A stretch of DNA of 64,000 nucleotides from Pediococcus claussenii ATCC BAA-344 (GTDB lineage: Bacteria > Bacillota > Bacilli > Lactobacillales > Lactobacillaceae): assembly GCF_000237995.1 (NCBI RefSeq), contig NC_016605.1, forward strand, positions 682,001 to 746,000, in the 5' to 3' direction. The number at the start of each line of letters is the position of its first letter. Positions within the stretch are counted from its first letter, which is position 1. The notes beneath the pieces are model-generated. The model was not told where the DNA came from. It did no database searches and saw only the letters and a list, made by a program, of their open reading frames with translations. A program made the translations under genes and the position numbers. Of the stretch, positions 1-9,315 are shown in pieces.

Positions 1-452
<452 letters not shown>

Positions 453-465
453 GGAGGGGATCTAA

Positions 466-885
<420 letters not shown>

Positions 886-920
886 TAGTTATTAGGAAGT
901 TAATATGTAAGTTCTATTAA

Positions 921-949
921 TCCTGCGATAATTTATCGCAGGATTTTTG
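921..949 (+). terminator. Rho-independent terminator of the atp operon
   Basis: A 9-bp perfect stem (tcctgcgat / atcgcagga) with a 5-base loop is followed by a T-rich tract, 36 bases after the atpC stop. Confidence 0.9.
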
Positions 950-1076
950 TTTTGAAGTGAAACAAAAAAATAAATCCTATTTTTACTTTAGATGCTGAGT
1001 ATATGAAAAAATGAAGTAAGTTATGCCGCTTAATAAACTTTTGAATTTCTTCAAAACTTTTGTTGCTAATTTTTGG

Positions 1077-1082
1077 TACAAT
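1077..1082 (+). promoter_or_regulatory. Possible -10 box upstream of the DUF1146-rodA cluster
   Basis: TACAAT lies 25 bases before the ATG at 1107 and after the atp terminator. No good -35 is visible at the usual distance. The 950-1076 stretch holds nothing else that I recognise. Confidence 0.35.
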
Positions 1083-1106
1083 AGAGAACGTGTATAAGGA
1101 GAAATT

Positions 1107-1331
1107 ATGTTAGGAATTCAATCGGTTTTAACTTTAATATGTTACCTGTTTTTTATTGCGGTTTCGTTTTGGGCGCTCCAAGCAATTCCATTTTATAAAT
1201 TTATGGGAAAATATCCAGAACAAGCGAGGGTATTAATTGTTTTATTGTCGGTTGCGCTTGGCTACACGGCAAGTAGTTTTTTTCTGAGTTTAATTACAAC
1301 AATTCGTAATTTGATTTTTCTTGTAAAGTAG
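1107..1331 (+). CDS. DUF1146 family small membrane protein
   Basis: A 74-residue protein with two hydrophobic segments (about residues 5-27 and 42-70). This matches the DUF1146 family in size, topology and position directly after atpC in lactobacilli and other Firmicutes. It is probably a small integral membrane protein; its biochemical role is not known. The ATG at 1107 follows aaggag by five bases. Its stop (1329-1331) overlaps the ribosome site of yidD, so the genes are likely cotranscribed. In related genomes murA and an mreB homologue usually lie between this gene and rodA; they are not here. Confidence 0.8.
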   Translation: MLGIQSVLTLICYLFFIAVSFWALQAIPFYKFMGKYPEQARVLIVLLSVALGYTASSFFLSLITTIRNLIFLVK

Positions 1332-1340
1332 GTGGCTCGA

Positions 1341-1598
1341 GTGAAACAGATTTTTTTGAGCTTAATAAGGGGATATCAACGATTTATTTCACCGTTATTT
1401 CCGCCTAGTTGTCGGTACTATCCAACTTGTTCAAATTATTCATTGCAGGCGATTCAACGATTTGGCATCATTAAGGGAACCCTGATGGGCAGTGCACGTA
1501 TTTTGAGATGTAACCCCTTTGTTCGGGGCGGGTATGATCCAGTTCCTAATCATTTTTCTTTAAAGCGCAATTCACAAAATAGAGAAACGGAAGAGTAA
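1341..1598 (+). CDS. yidD: Membrane protein insertion efficiency factor YidD
   Basis: YidD assists YidC-dependent insertion of membrane proteins. The 85-residue product carries the family signatures [23 protein letters not shown] (three conserved Cys) and [13 protein letters not shown]. It has an amphipathic N-terminus that binds the inner face of the membrane. I chose GTG 1341 because aggtgg at 1330-1335 gives good spacing and the product begins [15 protein letters not shown], as in homologues. A GTG at 1332 lies inside that ribosome site and would add only three residues. The location between DUF1146 and DUF2969 genes is unusual, because yidD is often elsewhere in Firmicutes. Confidence 0.92.
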   Translation: MKQIFLSLIRGYQRFISPLFPPSCRYYPTCSNYSLQAIQRFGIIKGTLMGSARILRCNPFVRGGYDPVPNHFSLKRNSQNRETEE

Positions 1599-1606
1599 TT
1601 GATAAA

Positions 1607-1828
1607 ATGTCTAGAAAACAAAAAAGCATTCAAATTGAGATCGAAGAAAATAAACTGGGAGAACGTACGATTAACCAAGTTTTAATTAATCAACGAATTG
1701 TCGGCACGGTGGAGCAAGCCGATAAGAAAACCTTTGTGGCCGTGGTTAATAAGAATGAAATGAGAGAAAAGTCTTTTGATGAAGCAGTCGAATGGATAAT
1801 CTCTGAATATAACTTACACCAGAAGTAG
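1607..1828 (+). CDS. DUF2969 family protein
   Basis: A 73-residue, highly charged soluble protein (SRKQKSIQIEIEENKLGERTINQVLI; residue scale only). It resembles the DUF2969 family, which is found in Lactobacillales next to rodA/ftsW-type genes. No catalytic motif is visible and the function is unknown. The ATG at 1607 lacks a strong ribosome site (a weak gaagag lies just upstream), so translation may depend on coupling to yidD, which ends eight bases before. rodA follows after nine bases with its own aggagg site. Confidence 0.7.
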   Translation: MSRKQKSIQIEIEENKLGERTINQVLINQRIVGTVEQADKKTFVAVVNKNEMREKSFDEAVEWIISEYNLHQK

Positions 1829-1837
1829 GAGGCACTT

Positions 1838-3040
1838 ATGCAAAATAATTCGCGAATGGGTCGCAAAGAAGATAATTCTAGAATCGACTATGGAATTATT
1901 TTTCCGGTTCTGATGTTAGCAATTATTGGCCTTGCGTCTATATATGTTGCTGCTACCCATGATACAAGTGGTGTAAGCGTTACGCGCCAAGTTGTATCTC
2001 AATTGGCTTGGTTCACAATTGGGACGATTTTGGTAATTGGGATCATGCAGTTCGATGCACAACAACTTTGGAAACTAGCTCCTTACGCGTATTGGCTAGG
2101 AATACTGTTATTAGTAGCTGTATTATTTTTATACAGTAGGTCGTATGCGGCAAGTACGGGGGCAAAGAGTTGGTTTGCTTTGGGACCATTTACTTTCCAA
2201 CCTTCAGAAGTTATGAAGCCTGCGTATATTCTAATGATGGCGCGCGAGATTACTATCTATAATCATCAAACAGAAGATCATTCTATTCGTTCTGATTGGC
2301 GGTTAATTGGAAAGATGGGATTGTGGACAATCCCCTTGCCGGTTCTGTTGCTTTTGCAGCATGATTTTGGAACAATGCTTGTTTTTATTGCAATTTTCCT
2401 TGGATTAGTTGTTGTTTCGGGAGTTAGTTGGCGGATACTGGTACCGTCTTTTATTGGTTTAGTAATTTTTGCTAGCTCAACTTTATTGTTGGTTGTTACT
2501 TCGGAAGGTCGAACTTTGTTGGAAAAAGTTGGCTTTGAGAACTATCAATTTGCACGTGTTGATAATTGGTTGCATCCATCTGCGGATACGTCTAATTCTG
2601 GGTACCAGTTATGGCAAAGTATGAAAGCTATTGGCTCTGGTCAATTATTTGGCAAGGGCTTTGACGTTTCTAATATTAAAGTTCCAGTTCGGGAATCTGA
2701 TATGATTTTTTCTGTGATCGGCGAAAATTTTGGGTTTGTTGGCAGTTTTGCACTTATTGCCCTGTATTTCTTACTAATCTACCAGATTATTAAAGTGACC
2801 TTTGATACAAAAAATGAGTTTTATGCTTATATTGCAACCGGTGTTATTATGATGATTCTTTTTCATGTTTTTGAAAATATTGGTATGAATATCGGACTAT
2901 TACCACTTACTGGTATTCCGTTGCCATTTGTAAGTGCCGGTGGATCATCACTGATCGGAAATATGATTGGTATTGGTCTAATCATGTCGATGAAGTATCA
3001 CTTTAAGTCCTATTCTAACGATACCCGTTCCGGTTTTTAA
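1838..3040 (+). CDS. rodA: SEDS-family peptidoglycan polymerase RodA
   Basis: RodA is a glycosyltransferase of the SEDS family that polymerises lipid II into glycan strands together with a class B PBP. The 400-residue product has about ten membrane segments. It has the conserved GAKSWFALGPFTFQPSE loop and a C-terminal GIPLPFVSAGGSS signature followed by a final helix. It starts at ATG 1838 after aggaggc. It ends a short cluster with DUF1146, yidD and DUF2969. RodA rather than FtsW is inferred from the neighbours and length. In coccoid lactic acid bacteria RodA drives peripheral or lateral growth with MreCD and RodZ, all encoded in this window. Confidence 0.93.
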   Translation: MQNNSRMGRKEDNSRIDYGIIFPVLMLAIIGLASIYVAATHDTSGVSVTRQVVSQLAWFTIGTILVIGIMQFDAQQLWKLAPYAYWLGILLLVAVLFLYSRSYAASTGAKSWFALGPFTFQPSEVMKPAYILMMAREITIYNHQTEDHSIRSDWRLIGKMGLWTIPLPVLLLLQHDFGTMLVFIAIFLGLVVVSGVSWRILVPSFIGLVIFASSTLLLVVTSEGRTLLEKVGFENYQFARVDNWLHPSADTSNSGYQLWQSMKAIGSGQLFGKGFDVSNIKVPVRESDMIFSVIGENFGFVGSFALIALYFLLIYQIIKVTFDTKNEFYAYIATGVIMMILFHVFENIGMNIGLLPLTGIPLPFVSAGGSSLIGNMIGIGLIMSMKYHFKSYSNDTRSGF

Positions 3041-3058
3041 AAAATATAACAATCATAG

Positions 3059-3087
3059 TTGACAATCGGAAGGACGCAGGATATACT
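3059..3087 (+). promoter_or_regulatory. Promoter of the metNIQ T-box leader
   Basis: TTGACA at 3059-3064, a 17-bp spacer and TATACT at 3082-3087 give a near-consensus sigma-A promoter. Transcription would start near 3094, at the beginning of the T-box leader. Confidence 0.88.
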
Positions 3088-3093
3088 TTCATT

Positions 3094-3369
3094 ATTAATT
3101 CATTAAAGAAAGATGAGTACGTTCTGGGTGACACGCAGAGAGCTTCTGGTTGGTGAGAAGAAGTTGCAGTCGGAGTTGAAGATGGTCTTTTGATTTAAAA
3201 AGTATCGGTGAGCTTGTGGTTAGCCGATAGTGGGGGCGCCCATTATAGCGCACGGGTTGTTTGACTCGTTGAGGTTAGTATATCGTGAGATACTAACAAA
3301 CTAAGGTGGTAACACGAAGTGGCTTTCGTCCTTTAACCGATTTTTTCGGTTGGGCGAAAGCTTTTTATT
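3094..3369 (+). promoter_or_regulatory. T-box riboswitch (methionine) controlling metNIQ
   Basis: The leader has a stem I region with the agagagcttctggttggtga element (3137-3156). A candidate specifier ATG lies at 3182-3184 in the context ttgaagATGgtc. The T-box bulge sequence aaggtggtaac is at about 3303-3312. A terminator (gctttcg...cgaaagc with a T-run, 3322-3369) follows. Uncharged tRNA-Met would stabilise the antiterminator and allow expression of the importer. Use of Met T-boxes in place of S-box riboswitches is known in Lactobacillales. The specifier reading fits the downstream gene content. Confidence 0.9.
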
Positions 3370-3389
3370 TTGGCAAAGGAGGATCAGTG

Positions 3390-4427
3390 ATGATTGAGTT
3401 TAAAGATGTGTCGAAGACTTTTGAAACAAAGGAAGGCACAGTTCATGCAATCAAGGATGTTAATTTAAAGATAAACGATGGACAAATTTTTGGAATTATT
3501 GGATATTCTGGTGCTGGTAAGACAACACTGATTCGGATGTTGAATGGGTTAGAGGTTCCTACAACTGGAGAAGTAGATGTGAATGGCTCCTCGGTTGGGA
3601 AATTAAACAGTGCTGAATTGCGTAAGAAACGTCATAAGATTGGAATGATTTTCCAACATTTTAATCTTCTGTGGTCACGGACCGTACTTGAGAACATTAT
3701 GTTTCCATTAGAAATTGCTGGCTTGGGTAAGGTTGATAGGGAAAAGAAGGCTCATGAATTAATTGAATTGGTTGGGTTAGCAGGCAAGGAAAAGATGTAT
3801 CCTGCTTCACTATCAGGAGGTCAAAAGCAGCGTGTTGGTGTGGCTAGGGCTTTGGCAAATGATCCAGAAATTTTATTATCGGATGAAGCAACGAGTGCCT
3901 TGGATCCAGAGACTACTGATGAGGTTTTGGATTTATTGGTTGATATTCAAAAAAGATTAAATATTACAATCGTTCTAATCACTCATGAAATGCACGTTAT
4001 TCGAAAAATATGTGATTATGTTGCTGTTTTAGATGGTGGTGAGATTATTGAAGAGGGTGAGGTTCTCGATGTTTTTAAGAACCCGAAACAAGCTCTTACG
4101 CGTCGTTTTGTTAACGCAGAATCGTCACCGTCGCCCGTTGAAACTGGAGTAGTGGTTGCTGAGTTAATTAAGAAATACCCTCAAGGTAAGATCGTCCGAT
4201 TAACCTTTCATGGTGATCAAGCAAAACTACCAATTGTTTCTGAAATGGTGCACGAATTTCCTGACATTGGGTTGAATATTATTGCTGGAGATATCAAACA
4301 GACACAGGAAGGTTCGATTGGCTCGTTAATCTTACAATTGACAGGGGCAGAGGAACAAGTTGTTGGTGCAATTGATTTTCTTAGCAGAATGCGTGTTGGA
4401 ACGGAGGTACTGAATGATGGGTTCTAG
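3390..4427 (+). CDS. metN: Methionine ABC transporter ATP-binding protein
   Basis: ATPase subunit of the MetNIQ importer for L- and D-methionine. The 345-residue product has Walker A GYSGAGKT (residues 38-45), the Q-loop FQHFNLL, signature LSGGQKQRVG, Walker B ILLSDEATSALD and the H-loop THEMHV. A C-terminal regulatory NIL domain (about 265-345) binds methionine and gives trans-inhibition. ATG 3390 is preceded by aaaggagga at suitable spacing. The open frame extends further upstream, but that part lies inside the T-box terminator and is not coding. The end overlaps metI by 14 bases. Confidence 0.96.
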   Translation: MIEFKDVSKTFETKEGTVHAIKDVNLKINDGQIFGIIGYSGAGKTTLIRMLNGLEVPTTGEVDVNGSSVGKLNSAELRKKRHKIGMIFQHFNLLWSRTVLENIMFPLEIAGLGKVDREKKAHELIELVGLAGKEKMYPASLSGGQKQRVGVARALANDPEILLSDEATSALDPETTDEVLDLLVDIQKRLNITIVLITHEMHVIRKICDYVAVLDGGEIIEEGEVLDVFKNPKQALTRRFVNAESSPSPVETGVVVAELIKKYPQGKIVRLTFHGDQAKLPIVSEMVHEFPDIGLNIIAGDIKQTQEGSIGSLILQLTGAEEQVVGAIDFLSRMRVGTEVLNDGF

Positions 4428-5103
4428 TATGTCATATTTTGATTTTAGTCAGGTCGACTGGGGAGCAATGTGGGGAGCTACCTGGGAAACTGTTTGGGTA
4501 ACATTAGTATCTGTTTTGTTTTCAGCTATTTTTGGGTATTTAATTGGTCTGGTTTTATTTGAAACCAAGGACAGTAGTAACCCTACATTTAAAGCAATTA
4601 ATTGGGTGGTTGGACTTCTTGTTAACATTTTTAGATCATTGCCATACATTATCCTATTAGTGTTGCTGATACCATTTACTAATTTTGTATTTAGAACTAT
4701 AACCGGTCCAATTGCGGCTTTGCCTTCTTTGATTTTTTCGGCTTCGCCTTTTTTTGCAAGGATTGTGGAAATGTCATTTCGAGAAATTGATCAAGGAGTT
4801 CTTGAAGCGGCAGAGTCAATGGGTGCCAGCCGATGGATAATCATTTTTAAGGTTTTATTACCAGAGAGTCTCCCAGCCCTAGTTTCTGGATTAACGGTTA
4901 CAGCAATTTCATTGGTGGGATACACTGCAATGGCTGGTGCAATTGGTGCCGGTGGATTAGGTGCTCTTGCTTATAATAGTGGTTTTCAACAGTATAACGG
5001 TACGGTTTTACTGGTTGCGTCCGTATTAATTGTATTATTTGTGTTCATCATCCAGTGGACGGGTGATTTGATTGTTAAAAAAATTGATAAACGAGTAGTT
5101 TAG
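4414..5103 (+). CDS. metI: Methionine ABC transporter permease
   Basis: Membrane subunit of the MetNIQ importer. The 229-residue product has about five membrane helices and the EAA motif typical of binding-protein-dependent permeases (EAAESMGASRWIIIFKVLLPES), which contacts MetN. The start is ATG 4414 or the adjacent ATG 4417, placed 5-8 bases after acggaggt. It overlaps the end of metN, so translation is likely coupled. metQ follows after 17 bases. Confidence 0.95.
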   Translation: MMGSSMSYFDFSQVDWGAMWGATWETVWVTLVSVLFSAIFGYLIGLVLFETKDSSNPTFKAINWVVGLLVNIFRSLPYIILLVLLIPFTNFVFRTITGPIAALPSLIFSASPFFARIVEMSFREIDQGVLEAAESMGASRWIIIFKVLLPESLPALVSGLTVTAISLVGYTAMAGAIGAGGLGALAYNSGFQQYNGTVLLVASVLIVLFVFIIQWTGDLIVKKIDKRVV

Positions 5104-5120
5104 AAAAGGAGAGTATTTTT

Positions 5121-5933
5121 ATGAAGAAAAATCGAATAATTTCACTAGTTACGGTGGCAGCTGCAGCGCTAGTTTTAGCTGCTTGTGGCAAATCAAGTAG
5201 TAGTAATACAATTACAGTTGGTGCTTCACCAACACCGCATGCTGAAATTTTGAAGCATGTTCAACCTGAATTAAAAAAAGAAGGGGTTAACCTGAAGATT
5301 AAAATTTTTCAAGATTACGTTTTACCAAACAAGGCACTTGCAAGTAAAGATATTGATGCTAATTATTTCCAACATGTGCCGTTTTTAGATCAATGGAACC
5401 AGAAGAACAAGGGAGATTTGATTAACGCTGGTAAGATTCATCTTGAACCAATTGCTGTCTATTCAAAGAAATACAAATCTTTGAAGGATCTTCCTAAGGG
5501 TGCAAGTGTCCTTGTAAGTAGTAATGTTCCTGATTATGGTCGTGTGCTACAAATTTTTAAGGATGCTGGCTTAATTACTTTGAAGAAGGGTACAGATATT
5601 ACTAATGCTAATTTTAGTGATATTGCAACCAATAAAAAAGATATTAAGTTTAAGACAGGCTATGAGCCAAAATTAATGCCTCAATTCTACAATAATAAGC
5701 AAGGCGACGCAGAAGTTATTAATTCAAATTATGCAGTACAGGCTGGATTAAATCCAACAAAAGATTCAATTGCAATTGAAAAATCAAGCTCGCCATATGC
5801 TAATATTATTGCAATCCGTCCGGATGAAAAGAATAATAAGGATATTAAAAAGTTAGTAAAGGCATTGCAATCTAAGTCAACTCAAGACTGGATTAAGAAA
5901 CATTACAAAGGTACAGTTTTACCAGCTAAATAA
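5121..5933 (+). CDS. metQ: Methionine-binding lipoprotein
   Basis: Substrate-binding protein of the NLPA family, anchored to the outer face of the membrane. The N-terminus is a lipoprotein signal (LVLAAC) with the lipidated cysteine at residue 22, followed by a Ser-rich linker. The mature part has the family segments ITVGASPTPHAEIL, FQDYVLPNKAL, ANYFQHVPFL and NSNYAVQAGL that line the methionine pocket. At 270 residues it has the usual family length. The ribosome site aaaggagag precedes ATG 5121. It is the last gene of the metNIQ operon, and a strong terminator follows. Confidence 0.95.
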   Translation: MKKNRIISLVTVAAAALVLAACGKSSSSNTITVGASPTPHAEILKHVQPELKKEGVNLKIKIFQDYVLPNKALASKDIDANYFQHVPFLDQWNQKNKGDLINAGKIHLEPIAVYSKKYKSLKDLPKGASVLVSSNVPDYGRVLQIFKDAGLITLKKGTDITNANFSDIATNKKDIKFKTGYEPKLMPQFYNNKQGDAEVINSNYAVQAGLNPTKDSIAIEKSSSPYANIIAIRPDEKNNKDIKKLVKALQSKSTQDWIKKHYKGTVLPAK

Positions 5934-5967
5934 TAGTTGAAATATTATACGTTGTTATTTTACACAA

Positions 5968-6013
5968 ACAGGCTCTAAATGATGAGTTAATCATCGTTTG
6001 GAGCCTGTTTTTC
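5968..6013 (+). terminator. Terminator after metQ
   Basis: A long hairpin (acaggctctaaatgatga / tcatcgtttggagcctgt, with a few G-U pairs) is followed by five T residues. Confidence 0.92.
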
Positions 6014-6139
6014 CTTTGATCGGGGATTTCTATCTTACTTTTTAAGAAAAAATAGAATTTTAATTTGTTTTCAAACTTGTTTTTTATTTATTAGAACTAT
6101 TTTTGAAGGCGTTAAATGTTATATTTGTTAGGAGGGTAG

Positions 6140-7216
6140 GTGAAGTGTTTGAAAAAAATTTTAAAAATAATTGGTGGCACATTTGGTTTATTTGTAATAT
6201 TGTTTGCGGGATACATTGTATATCTGTATGCAAGTTATCATCGAGTACCAGATAATCAAAACTTAAAGGTTGAGAATAGACAAAGTATGGAAATGAAACC
6301 CAATGAACAATACAAGGCTATGACTTATAATATTGGTTATGGTTCCTATCCTCCTAGTTACAGCTTTTTTATGGACGGAGGAAAGCAATCGATAGCGGAC
6401 AGTGTTTCAAGTGTTCATGACAGTATTAATGGGGTAGTGAATACAACAAAGGCTATACGGCCTGATTTGGCGTTCTATCAAGAAGTTGATGTAAAAGGCA
6501 ATCGATCACGTTTCGTAAATGAGCAAAAAATGATTGCCAATGGTTTAGATGGTTATAGTAGCGTTTTCGGGCAAAATTATGATTCTGCTTATCTTTTTTA
6601 TCCATTCAATCAACCAATGGGAAAAGCAAAATCAGGATTGCAAACTGAAAGTAAAATGGATACTGAATCAGTAAAACGCTATTCATTACCAATTGATACT
6701 AATTTTAATAAGTTTATGGATTTAGACCGAGCTTTTACAGTTTCAAAAATTCCAGTTAGGAATGGGAAACAGTTTATTGCGATTAATGTTCATTTATCTG
6801 CATACACTAAAAGTGTTAAAGTCCAAAATGAACAGCTACATAAGTTATTTTCATTAATGGAGCAGGAATACAAAAAAGGTAACTATGTAATGGTCGGCGG
6901 CGACTATAATCACGACGTTTTGGGAGATAGCCCTGTAGTATTTGGTACAAGTAAAAAGGAATTAACGTGGACAAAACCCTTTCCTAAGGGAAAGATTCCT
7001 AATGGCTTTATGATGCCAACTAAAGAAGTTAGAAAAAATAAAATTCCTTCGGCTCGAAGTCTCGACGAAAGTTATCATCCGGGGAAAACATTTGTTACGA
7101 TGATCGACGGTTTTATAGTTTCAAAAAATATTGAAACTAAAAATGAACATATCCAAAATACAAAATTTAAATATTCTGACCACAACCCGGTTGTTATGGA
7201 TTTTCAGTTGAAATAG
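6140..7216 (+). CDS. Membrane-anchored endonuclease/exonuclease/phosphatase-family protein
   Basis: This belongs to the EEP (DNase I-like) fold of metal-dependent phosphodiesterases. One N-terminal membrane helix (about residues 9-30) places the catalytic domain outside the cell. The catalytic set is complete: N in MTYNIGYG, E in FYQEVD, H in NVHLSAY, D and N in GGDYNHD, and the terminal SDHNPV pair. Substrate cannot be told from sequence; extracellular nuclease, sphingomyelinase-like and phosphoinositide-type enzymes share these motifs. Start GTG 6140 follows ggaggg closely, and TTG 6149 is an alternative. It is a single gene between the metQ terminator and the GntR cassette. Confidence 0.8.
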   Translation: MKCLKKILKIIGGTFGLFVILFAGYIVYLYASYHRVPDNQNLKVENRQSMEMKPNEQYKAMTYNIGYGSYPPSYSFFMDGGKQSIADSVSSVHDSINGVVNTTKAIRPDLAFYQEVDVKGNRSRFVNEQKMIANGLDGYSSVFGQNYDSAYLFYPFNQPMGKAKSGLQTESKMDTESVKRYSLPIDTNFNKFMDLDRAFTVSKIPVRNGKQFIAINVHLSAYTKSVKVQNEQLHKLFSLMEQEYKKGNYVMVGGDYNHDVLGDSPVVFGTSKKELTWTKPFPKGKIPNGFMMPTKEVRKNKIPSARSLDESYHPGKTFVTMIDGFIVSKNIETKNEHIQNTKFKYSDHNPVVMDFQLK

Positions 7217-7304
7217 TTGGAGATAATAATTGACTTTAGAAAGGATTGCCTATATAGTTAGTTACATGAGTAATTAAGTTTATTGAACAAGTAAGGTGAA
7301 GTCA

Positions 7305-7670
7305 ATGCAGTTTAACTTTAACAGTGCGGAGCCCATTTATTTGCAGGTTTCTCAGCAGATTGAAGACGCAATTTTTACTGGCGGATTTAAGGAAGGGGAG
7401 CAGATTCCATCAACAACAGAAGTTTCCAATCAATTTCATATTAATCCTGCCACAGTTTTAAAGGGAATGAATCAATTGGTGACGCGAGGATTGATTGAAA
7501 AACATCGTGGGGTGGGGATGTTTGTTGTTGTAGGTGCACATGATCAGATTAAAGAGGAGCGTAAGCAAGACTTTAATCGTAAATATGTGGCTCGCTTGGT
7601 AACCGAGGCAAGACGTTTAAACATCAGCAAGAAAGAATTAATTAAGTTAATTGAACAGAGGTATCAGTAA
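7305..7670 (+). CDS. GntR-family transcriptional regulator, YtrA type
   Basis: A 121-residue short GntR regulator. The N-terminal winged helix-turn-helix (about residues 8-75) has YLQVSQQIEDAI, GEQIPSTTEVSNQF and the wing GLIEKHRGVGMFV. There is no large effector domain, only a ~45-residue helical tail, as in the YtrA subfamily that controls neighbouring ABC transporters. I chose ATG 7305, six bases after taaggtga; an upstream GTG at 7296 lies inside that site. The stop overlaps the start of the ABC ATPase (taatg), so this is the first gene of a four-gene operon that it likely represses. Confidence 0.88.
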   Translation: MQFNFNSAEPIYLQVSQQIEDAIFTGGFKEGEQIPSTTEVSNQFHINPATVLKGMNQLVTRGLIEKHRGVGMFVVVGAHDQIKEERKQDFNRKYVARLVTEARRLNISKKELIKLIEQRYQ

Positions 7671-8536
7671 TGAAGGGAATTGAAGTTAAGCAAGTAGTCA
7701 AACAGTTTAATAAAGAGACTATTCTTGATGGAATTGGTTTTACGCTTGAACCGAATAAAATATACGGGCTTTTAGGGCGTAATGGTGCTGGTAAAAGTAC
7801 CCTTTTGAATATCCTTGTGGATCGAATTCAGGCTGATTCGGGTGTTATTAGGATTGACGGTGAAGTCTTAAGAGATAATGACCAGGTTTTAAGTAAAATG
7901 TTTTTAATGAGTGAGGTTAATTTGTATCCTCAAGGTGAAAAGGTTAAGCAGATTTTTAAGTGGACCGAGCGATTATACGGTAATTTTAATATGCAACAGG
8001 CCAGATATTTAGCACATCAGTTTGATCTGGATTTAGAAGCAGTTTTTTCGAAGTTATCAACTGGATATCGAACAATTATGAAACTGATAATTGCGTTATC
8101 AGTGCCTGTTGAATACGTTTTTTTGGATGAACCGGTTTTAGGATTAGATGCTAATCATCGCGATATTTTTTATAAAGAGTTAATTGCCAGTTACAATCAA
8201 AGCCCAAGAACATTTGTTATTTCTACCCATCTTATTGAAGAAGCAGCTAATTTAATTGAGCATGTTATGGTTCTTGAAGAGGGCAGATTGATTATTGATG
8301 ATGATACAGAGAAAGTTTTGGCGAATGCATATATGATTAGCGGACCAGAACAAGAAGTTGATGAGTATTCAGAAGGGTTGAACATAATTGGTAGTGATCA
8401 TTTAGCAAGAATTAAAGCTAACTATGTGTATGGTGAGTTACATGAACGTCCAATTCCCGACCTGATTAATATTGATAAGATGGACTTACAAACGTTATTT
8501 ATTAACCTAACGAAGGCGGGTGAACGGAATGAATAA
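7670..8536 (+). CDS. ABC transporter ATP-binding protein (regulator-linked exporter type)
   Basis: A 288-residue ATPase with Walker A GRNGAGKS (residues 36-43), Walker B VFLDEPVLGLD and the switch His in STHLIEE. The signature loop is divergent (KLSTGYRTIMKL in place of LSGGQ), as in YtrB/EcsA-like exporters. About 75 C-terminal residues follow the nucleotide-binding domain. Its start overlaps the GntR stop and its end overlaps the permease by eight bases. Together they resemble YtrA-type cassettes that respond to envelope stress or export small molecules. The substrate is unknown. Confidence 0.87.
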   Translation: MKGIEVKQVVKQFNKETILDGIGFTLEPNKIYGLLGRNGAGKSTLLNILVDRIQADSGVIRIDGEVLRDNDQVLSKMFLMSEVNLYPQGEKVKQIFKWTERLYGNFNMQQARYLAHQFDLDLEAVFSKLSTGYRTIMKLIIALSVPVEYVFLDEPVLGLDANHRDIFYKELIASYNQSPRTFVISTHLIEEAANLIEHVMVLEEGRLIIDDDTEKVLANAYMISGPEQEVDEYSEGLNIIGSDHLARIKANYVYGELHERPIPDLINIDKMDLQTLFINLTKAGERNE

Positions 8537-9314
8537 ACTTTCGAGGGTTGTCCAATATGATCTAGGACATTATTTAAAAACGATCTTAATCATTTACGCC
8601 TGGTTAGTTGGGTTGACTGTTTTGCTACCTCTTTCGATTTCTTGGATAGGTGGAGGAACCAATTTATTAAAAATGGTTGCAAGCTTATTGTCTAATACCT
8701 TATTGGCGGTTATTGCCATTAATATCGTAATTTTATTTGTTTTGGGAGTCCAGACTTACGATCGTTTTGCATTTATGATTCAAAACGGTATTTCTAGAAA
8801 AACTAGTTGGTATGCAAAGTGGCTTTCACTGTTTGTAACAGCTTTTATTGTAAATCTTTACAATTTTGGAATGAGCATTGGTACTTATGCATCAAATAGT
8901 TCATATAAGGCAGTGGGGTACTTAGAAATATACGGCCTTTTTTTTGCAAATCGAATTGTTAGCTTTACTGTTATGTTTTTATTTACTCTAGTTGCGATGA
9001 TGATGATTTATTCGATTGGAATGATGCTTGGGGGAATTATGGCGCCTTTTGAGCGAAAGAACCGACGTTATATCTTAGTTGGTGCTCCGATTGTAGCGAT
9101 TTTGCTAGTATCATTGATTGTTCGTTTAATAAATCACAATGTGATTAAAATGGAACAAATTGTTTCCTTCTTCAAAATAATTATAGGTTATTCTTCTGAA
9201 TTAGGATATTGTAATCCAATGGTTCCACTATCAGTTATGTTGTTAATAATGGTGCTTTGCTCGTTATTGTCCTATGTACTTTACCGTAAGTTGAAGATTA
9301 AACGAGGTGAATAA
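8529..9314 (+). CDS. ABC-transporter-associated multi-pass membrane protein
   Basis: A 261-residue protein with about six hydrophobic segments and no enzymatic motif. It is encoded directly after, and overlapping, the ATPase gene, so it is inferred to be the permease of that exporter. I chose ATG 8529, eight bases downstream of a weak gcgggtg site; GTG 8520 is a possible longer start. No close family name is evident from sequence alone. The next gene begins one base after its stop. Confidence 0.75.
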   Translation: MNKLSRVVQYDLGHYLKTILIIYAWLVGLTVLLPLSISWIGGGTNLLKMVASLLSNTLLAVIAINIVILFVLGVQTYDRFAFMIQNGISRKTSWYAKWLSLFVTAFIVNLYNFGMSIGTYASNSSYKAVGYLEIYGLFFANRIVSFTVMFLFTLVAMMMIYSIGMMLGGIMAPFERKNRRYILVGAPIVAILLVSLIVRLINHNVIKMEQIVSFFKIIIGYSSELGYCNPMVPLSVMLLIMVLCSLLSYVLYRKLKIKRGE

Positions 9315-9315
9315 A

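Noticed and set aside
3306-3389. N-terminal extension of metN by 28 codons
   Set aside because: It lies in the T-box and terminator hairpin, and the strong ribosome site precedes ATG 3390.
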